Positions 4,760 through 9,733 of a stretch of DNA of 9,733 nucleotides are shown here, one piece after another. The stretch's first letter is position 1; every line of letters starts with the position of its first letter. The position numbers were made by a program, and so were the translations under genes. The DNA comes from Oscillospiraceae bacterium (GTDB taxonomy: Bacteria > Bacillota_A > Clostridia > Oscillospirales > WRJC01), in assembly GCA_009785015.1 (NCBI GenBank), contig WQXD01000124.1, positions 1 through 9,733 of the forward strand, written 5' to 3'. The notes below the pieces were generated by a model, which searched no databases, was not told the origin of the DNA, and was given only the letters and a program-made list of their open reading frames with translations.

Positions 4760-7041
4760 GCAGCGTATTTGAGAGGCTCGCGCCCTTTATAAAGGAATTC
4801 ATATATGCGCATAACTGGGACGAACTCAGGGAAGTGCAAGTGGAAGCCTGCAAAGTCATATTCGACACGGACAGCCATTTGCTGCTGGCTTCGGGCACCG
4901 CCTCCGGCAAAACCGAAGCGGCGTTTCTGCCGGTGCTCACCGATATATCAAACGATCCGCCCCACTCGGTCGCGGTTTTGTATATCGCGCCGATAAAAGC
5001 TTTGATAAACGATCAGTTTCTGCGCCTCAACGACCTGCTGAAGGAAGCGGATATGCCGGTTTGGCACTGGCACGGCGACGTATCCCCCACGCACAAGCGG
5101 CGCATGCTGAAAAACCCTTCGGGAGTGCTGCAAATCACCCCCGAATCGCTTGAAAACATGCTGCTCAACAAGGGCAACGAACTGATGCGTCTGTTCGGCG
5201 ACTTGCGTTATGTGATCATCGACGAGGTCCACAACTTCATGGGTTCGGACCGCGGGCTGCAGGTTTTGTGCCAGCTCGAACGCCTGCGCTGGCACACGGG
5301 GGCCTCTCCGCGCCGGATCGGGCTGTCGGCCACGCTGGGGGATTACACCTTGGCGGAGAAATGGCTTTGTTCGGGCACGGGAATACCGGCGGTTACGCCC
5401 GCGGTGAGCGCGGGCCATAAGAGCGTAAAATTGGCAGTCGAACATTTTTACGAATCCCGAAGCGGGGAAAGCGAAAAAAAAGATGAAAAAGAAAAAGAGG
5501 AAGAGCCGGGGCAAACGGAGCAGCCGCTGCAGGCTTCGGCTTTTTGGGAATATCTGTATGAGAGGACCCTGAATAAAAAGTGCATCGTATTCGTAAACCT
5601 GCGAAACGACGCGGAAATGGTGATCGCCATGCTGCGCCAGATCGCCGATTTGCGCGATATGCCGGATGTGTACCACGTGCACCACGGCAGCATCTCGGCC
5701 GCCCTGCGCGAAAGCGCCGAAAGCGACATGAAAGAGGGTCCGGGCCCCGCCGTCATTTCCGCGACGCTGACCCTTGAAATGGGCATCGATATCGGGCGCC
5801 TCGAGTCCATATTTCAAATAAACGCGCCCAATTCGGTTTCGAGCTTTCTGCAGAGGCTCGGGCGTTCGGGACGCCGCGGAAACGCCGCGGAAATGTGGTT
5901 TTTATGCAGCGAACAGGCCCCGTCCGGCGTGCCCCTGCCCCCCCAGCAGCTGCCCTGGAGGCTGCTTCAGACCGTGGCCGTTCTGCAGCTCTATCTGGAG
6001 GAGCGCTGGGTGGAATCGCCGCTCGCGGTAAAATATCCGCTCAATTTGCTCTATCACCAGACGATGAGCGTCGTCTCGAGCCACGGCGAAATCGCCCCGG
6101 AAGCGCTTATGGAAAAAATGCTCGGAATGGAGCCGTTTTCGCAGATAACACAAGAGGATTACGGCGCCTTGCTTTTGCATCTGATGGAAATCGGGCATTT
6201 GCAGCGCCTGGAGGACGGAGGGCTGATCATCGGGCTGGAGGGCGAAAAGCTGACCAACAGCTACAAGTTCCTTGCGGTTTTCGCAGACGATGAAAACGAG
6301 TATGTGATTGTGGCGGATTCGAAACCGATAGGCAAGATCGAAAACCCGCCCCCTCCCGGCGAGCGCGTGACTCTGGCCGGGCGCACGTGGGAAGTCACCG
6401 AAGTGGACTTTGGCCGCAGGACGGTTTTCGTCACGCGGGTCAAAGGCAGGGTGCAGACGTACTGGAAAGGCGGCGGATACAAGATACACGACCGCATACT
6501 GGAAAAAATGAAAGCGGTATTATGCTGCCGCACTCAGTATCCGTACCTTCAGAAAAACGCGAAGGCGAGAATCTCGGAGGCGCGGTTTATGTGCGAGTAT
6601 TCGGGGCTCGGCGAGCTGAATGTGGTGAGCCTCGGCGGGAAGACCGTATGTATTCTGCCCTGGGCGGGGACAGTCGATTTTGTCACGATACTGTATCTTC
6701 TGCGCAAATATATGGGAGATCTGATAGACAGCCGCAGCGTGGGGGGCTGGACGCCGTATTTCATAACTGCAAAACTCACAAGCGGCACAGTCTGGGATTT
6801 GCTGGCGGAATTTCAGGCGCTTTTAAGACAGCCGCTTGACATATTGGAGGATATCGGGGAGGACGATTTGGATGAATTAAAGAGCAGTTTCGAATACAAG
6901 CCGCCCAAATACGACGCATTCATACCGAAAGAGCTGCAAAAAAAGGCGATTATCGCGGATTATATCAATTTGGACAGGATAGCCGCGCGCGCGGCCGGCT
7001 GGACATGCGGGACCATAGCGGCGGCCGACGGGGAGAATTAG
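4756..7041 (+). CDS. Lhr/BrxHI-like DEAD/DEAH-type helicase, first copy
   Basis: This 761-residue superfamily 2 helicase has a complete motif set. It shows the Q-like WDELREVQ (21-28), motif I ASGTASGKT (45-53), Ia YIAPIKAL, Ib ITPESLE and motif II DEVH (156-159). Motif III is SAT (191-193), IV is IVFVNLR (277-283), V is the TLTLEMGIDIGRLE stretch near 337-350 and VI is QRLGRSGRRG (366-375). Motif V 'EMGIDIGRLE' and the following 'S.SSFLQRLGR' are Lhr-type features. A very acidic/lysine-rich insert (about 234-258) lies between the two RecA domains, and the paralogue downstream lacks it. The ~380-residue C-terminal half includes 'GLIIGLEGEKL', shared with the paralogue, and probably forms Lhr-like winged-helix and beta-barrel domains. 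The start overlaps the ATPase stop (ATGA), implying translational coupling. The likely activity is ATP-dependent translocation or unwinding of DNA or RNA:DNA hybrids. Confidence 0.9.
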   Translation: MSSVFERLAPFIKEFIYAHNWDELREVQVEACKVIFDTDSHLLLASGTASGKTEAAFLPVLTDISNDPPHSVAVLYIAPIKALINDQFLRLNDLLKEADMPVWHWHGDVSPTHKRRMLKNPSGVLQITPESLENMLLNKGNELMRLFGDLRYVIIDEVHNFMGSDRGLQVLCQLERLRWHTGASPRRIGLSATLGDYTLAEKWLCSGTGIPAVTPAVSAGHKSVKLAVEHFYESRSGESEKKDEKEKEEEPGQTEQPLQASAFWEYLYERTLNKKCIVFVNLRNDAEMVIAMLRQIADLRDMPDVYHVHHGSISAALRESAESDMKEGPGPAVISATLTLEMGIDIGRLESIFQINAPNSVSSFLQRLGRSGRRGNAAEMWFLCSEQAPSGVPLPPQQLPWRLLQTVAVLQLYLEERWVESPLAVKYPLNLLYHQTMSVVSSHGEIAPEALMEKMLGMEPFSQITQEDYGALLLHLMEIGHLQRLEDGGLIIGLEGEKLTNSYKFLAVFADDENEYVIVADSKPIGKIENPPPPGERVTLAGRTWEVTEVDFGRRTVFVTRVKGRVQTYWKGGGYKIHDRILEKMKAVLCCRTQYPYLQKNAKARISEARFMCEYSGLGELNVVSLGGKTVCILPWAGTVDFVTILYLLRKYMGDLIDSRSVGGWTPYFITAKLTSGTVWDLLAEFQALLRQPLDILEDIGEDDLDELKSSFEYKPPKYDAFIPKELQKKAIIADYINLDRIAARAAGWTCGTIAAADGEN

Positions 7042-7044
7042 TAT

Positions 7045-9270
7045 ATGAACAACACAAACCAAAGCGCATTTTCGCGGCTTTCGCCGTTTATCCGGGAATA
7101 TATATACAAAAACCGCTGGGATGAGCTGCGGCCCATTCAGGAGGAGGCGTGCAAGGTCATATTCGATACCGACGACCACCTCATACTCGCCTCCGGCACC
7201 GCTTCGGGGAAAACGGAGGCGGCGTTTCTGCCGGTTCTGACGCTGATTGAAGCCGACCCGCCTTCGTCTGTCGGCGTGTTGTATATCGCGCCGATGAAGG
7301 CGCTGATCAACGACCAGTTTTACCGGCTCACGGACCTGCTCGAGCAATCGGGCATACCCCTGTGCCATTGGCACGGCGACGTCCCCCAGAGCAAAAAAAC
7401 GAAATTCCTCAAAAATCCGGGCGGGGTATTGCAGATAACCCCGGAATCCTTAGAAGCCATGCTGATCACGCGGGTTCAGGATTTGGTCAGGATTTTCGGC
7501 GATCTGCGTTTTGTCATAATCGATGAAATGCACGCTTTCATGAGCTCGGAGAGGGGGCTCCAGGTGCTCTGCCAGCTGGCCCGGCTGCAAAAATACATGC
7601 ACTCAAATCCCCGCCGCATCGGGCTTTCGGCCACTTTGGGGGACTGGGAACTGCCCGCCGCCTGGCTTTCGGCGGGAACCGAGAGAAGCGTCTCCATTCC
7701 CAAAACCGGGGCGATCGCCCAAAAGATACGCCTTTCGGTGGAGAATTTCAACAAAGAATTCGCCGAGGAGGATCCCAACCTCTACGATCACCCCGCCGTT
7801 TCGTATATGTACGAACGGACGCTCGGCAAAAAGGCGATCGTCTTCGGAAACGGGAGGCCCACCCCCGACGCGGCGATTGCGGCCATCCGGCATCAGGCCA
7901 AATTAAACGATACGCCCGACATTTATCATGTGCATCACGGCGCCATTTCCTCGACGCTGAGGGAAACCGCCGAACAGGACATGAAAAAATCGGAGGGGTC
8001 GGTGGTCATAGGGGCGACGGTCACCATGGAGCTCGGCGTGGATATAGGGCGCCTTGAGAGGGTTTTTCAAATCGGCTCGCCGATTTCGGTTTCGAGTTTT
8101 GTGCAGCGGCTCGGCCGCACGGGCAGGCGCGGCGAAGCGCCCGAAATGTGGTTTGTGGAGTGCGAGCGCGAACCGGCGGAAGATAGCCCTCCCTTGCAGA
8201 TGATCCCGTGGTACCTGCTCAAGACGATCGCGATAATCCAGCTGTATATCGAGGAACGCTGGATAGAGCCGCCGAAAATTTTGAAATACTCGATGAGCAT
8301 GCTGTATCACCAGATAATGAGCCTCACCACGTCGGCGGGAGAAATTTCGCTTCCCGCCCTGGTCGAATCGTTAAATTCCCTTCCGGCGTTTTACAATGTG
8401 GAAAAGGAAGATATAGCGTATTTTATCTATGAGCTGCTCAAGGCAAATCATCTGCAGCAGATGGACCGCGGGGGCCTGATTATAGGCCTGGAGGGCGAGA
8501 AAATCGTCAACCACTACGAATTTTACGGAGTGTTCCCCTCTGAGGAAGAATGGATTGTCATGCACGACAGCCAGAAAATCGGGCATATGGAAGAACCCCA
8601 CTACGAAGGCGAGCAGATCACGGTGGCCGGATACAGCTGGCTCGTGGTGGGGTGCGATACCAAGCGTCTGACAATATTTGTCAAGCCTTTGCCCGAAAAG
8701 CTGCGTTATTGGTGGCCCGGGGACAGGGCGCTCACCCACGACAGGATTCTGCAGCGAATGAGACAGGTCCTGCTCGAAGACAACGAATACCCCTACCTCG
8801 GCCCAAACGCGCAAAAGAGGCTGTGCGAAGGGCGCGAGGCGGCGGTGAAGCTCGGTTTTGACAGATATAACGCGATCGATCTGGAAAACGGGCTAGTGGG
8901 GATATTTCCCTGGATGGGCCACAGGAATTTCAGAACGCTCAAAAATATCATGACCCATTATATGAAATCTGAGGGAACCGCGAAACGCATGGGCGGCTGG
9001 GGCACTTTCTACATGACCCTGAACGGCGGCGCGGGCGAAATACTCGCAGAACTGCAAAAAGTTATCGGGGGCGAGATAAACCCGGACGAATTCTATTATG
9101 AGGAAACCATACGCGCCGAAAAGAAAAACTATGAATACAAAGTCCCCAAATACGACCGCTATGTGCCGGATGTGCTTTTAAAAAAGCAGGTTATCGAGGA
9201 CTATGTGGATATACCCCTGATCAAAGAGCAGGTAAGCGGCTGGGCCGCCTCCCCGCCGCGGGAATTTTGA
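7045..9270 (+). CDS. Lhr/BrxHI-like helicase, second tandem copy
   Basis: This 741-residue paralogue begins 3 bp after the first helicase's stop, with GGGGAG (7030-7035) 9 nt before the ATG. Its motifs are I ASGTASGKT (49-57), Ib ITPESLE, II DEMH (160-163), III SAT (195-197), V near 327-338 (ELGVDIGRLE) and VI QRLGRTGRRG (354-363). By eye about two-thirds of the first ~210 residues match the first copy, with far lower similarity in the C-terminal third, so the duplication is old and the two have specialised. Motif IV reads IVFGNGR (265-271), where a hydrophobic residue and 'NSR/NLR' are usual. The charged inter-domain insert of the first copy is missing here. Both ATPase centres look intact, so a division of labour or a hetero-oligomer is more likely than decay. 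It is the last gene of the operon. Confidence 0.9.
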   Translation: MNNTNQSAFSRLSPFIREYIYKNRWDELRPIQEEACKVIFDTDDHLILASGTASGKTEAAFLPVLTLIEADPPSSVGVLYIAPMKALINDQFYRLTDLLEQSGIPLCHWHGDVPQSKKTKFLKNPGGVLQITPESLEAMLITRVQDLVRIFGDLRFVIIDEMHAFMSSERGLQVLCQLARLQKYMHSNPRRIGLSATLGDWELPAAWLSAGTERSVSIPKTGAIAQKIRLSVENFNKEFAEEDPNLYDHPAVSYMYERTLGKKAIVFGNGRPTPDAAIAAIRHQAKLNDTPDIYHVHHGAISSTLRETAEQDMKKSEGSVVIGATVTMELGVDIGRLERVFQIGSPISVSSFVQRLGRTGRRGEAPEMWFVECEREPAEDSPPLQMIPWYLLKTIAIIQLYIEERWIEPPKILKYSMSMLYHQIMSLTTSAGEISLPALVESLNSLPAFYNVEKEDIAYFIYELLKANHLQQMDRGGLIIGLEGEKIVNHYEFYGVFPSEEEWIVMHDSQKIGHMEEPHYEGEQITVAGYSWLVVGCDTKRLTIFVKPLPEKLRYWWPGDRALTHDRILQRMRQVLLEDNEYPYLGPNAQKRLCEGREAAVKLGFDRYNAIDLENGLVGIFPWMGHRNFRTLKNIMTHYMKSEGTAKRMGGWGTFYMTLNGGAGEILAELQKVIGGEINPDEFYYEETIRAEKKNYEYKVPKYDRYVPDVLLKKQVIEDYVDIPLIKEQVSGWAASPPREF

Positions 9271-9733
9271 CTATCCCAAGTCCGCCACGGCATCGTTCAT
9301 TTCGTTTAAGAGTTTTTCCAATCTCGCCGATTGTTTTTCAATCACGGAGACAAAATTGCCTTTTCCCATCACTTCGGCGAGCAGCGCGGCTTTTACGGAA
9401 TCCCAAAATATGGTGGTCCCCAGATCCTCGGTCACGCTGTTTAGAATTATCGTGAGCATTTCCGAGCTTTCCTCGTCGCGCACATATTTGGTTTTCAGAC
9501 ATATTTCAATAAAGGCGGGAATCGTCAAATTTTTGGATTCGGCGGCAAGAGCCTCCAGAATTATGCCTGTGCGCTCGGGATTGGGGGCGGTATTGGGGAT
9601 TATCTTGGGCCACGCGCCGTTTGATGCCGCGTAATACCTGCTTTGATTTTCATCGGCTTTCGGGAACGGAACAACCCCGAAATCCGCCTCCATCGAGCGC
9701 AGGTACGGGATCCTCACCATTTTCGCCGTCAAA
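9271..9733 (-). CDS. ABC-transporter extracellular solute-binding protein, C-terminal part
   Basis: The frame is open to the right edge; the codon at 9732-9730 is TTG and is probably an internal leucine, so the N-terminus, including any lipoprotein signal, lies outside. The visible ~153 residues carry the C-terminal pattern of family 1 (carbohydrate-type) solute-binding proteins of Firmicutes: 'LRSMEADFGVVPFPKADE', then 'NGAWPKIIPN', 'ERTGIILEALAAES', and 'KYVRDEESSEMLTIIL'. Such proteins capture sugars or related solutes outside the membrane and deliver them to an ABC importer. Its stop codon (TAG, complement of 9271-9273) directly abuts the helicase stop at 9270. It faces the operon tail to tail and is probably unrelated in function, marking the right border of the defence-like cluster. 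Confidence 0.8.
   Translation of the reverse strand, partial: LTAKMVRIPYLRSMEADFGVVPFPKADENQSRYYAASNGAWPKIIPNTAPNPERTGIILEALAAESKNLTIPAFIEICLKTKYVRDEESSEMLTIILNSVTEDLGTTIFWDSVKAALLAEVMGKGNFVSVIEKQSARLEKLLNEMNDAVADLG

Noticed and set aside
3428..9270. A complete BREX type 2 system
   Set aside because: Only BrxD-like and BrxHI-like proteins are seen. No methyltransferase (PglX), phosphatase (PglZ), BrxC or other core gene lies in the window, and the TerB-N protein points to a different cluster type.
9267..9634. Plus-strand frames after the second helicase (9267-9455 and 9356-9634)
   Set aside because: They overlap the well-matched solute-binding protein on the opposite strand and show no domain or start signals.

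Overview
The window looks like a chromosomal accessory region of a Gram-positive, low-to-mid GC Clostridia-type Firmicute. This is inferred from consensus sigma-A promoters, AGGA/GGAG ribosome binding sites, a trigger-factor-like folding protein and a clostridial-style family 1 solute-binding protein. Base composition changes sharply near position 1690. The left part (about 1-1690) is very AT-rich and the right part (1694-9733) is clearly GC-richer, so the two halves probably have different histories.

Left part. The window opens inside a trigger-factor/FKBP-like protein whose 5' end is missing (2-709). Next comes a compact type III (RNA-protein) toxin-antitoxin locus. A perfect TTGACA-17-TATAAT promoter (773-801) drives three identical 39-bp tandem repeats (831-947) that read as a ToxI-like antitoxin RNA. 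A strong hairpin (956-984) follows, then a ToxN/AbiQ-family endoribonuclease gene (1007-1513), closed by an intrinsic terminator (about 1565-1598). Each repeat can fold as an H-type pseudoknot and begins with a GAAAAU site suited to ToxN processing.

Right part. A second good promoter (1630-1658) starts a tightly packed four-gene operon. It encodes a TerB-N/TerB-C domain protein (1694-3394), a BrxC/BrxD-type (DUF2791) P-loop ATPase (3428-4759) and two adjacent paralogous Lhr/BrxHI-like superfamily 2 helicases (4756-7041 and 7045-9270). Gaps are 33 bp, a 4-bp ATGA overlap and 3 bp. Such TerB-N/ATPase/helicase groups have been proposed from genome context to form a DNA-processing stress or phage-defence complex. 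BrxD and BrxHI are also the ATPase and helicase of some BREX systems, but no BREX methylase, PglZ or nuclease is present here. The second helicase is the unusual element. The TerB gene also carries an in-frame 48-bp tandem duplication containing a near-perfect 19-bp palindrome.

The operon ends with no spacer against a convergent, truncated gene for an ABC-transporter solute-binding protein (9271-9733, minus strand). Two neighbouring putative defence modules, ToxIN and the TerB/BrxD/helicase operon, suggest a small defence island inserted between ordinary housekeeping genes.
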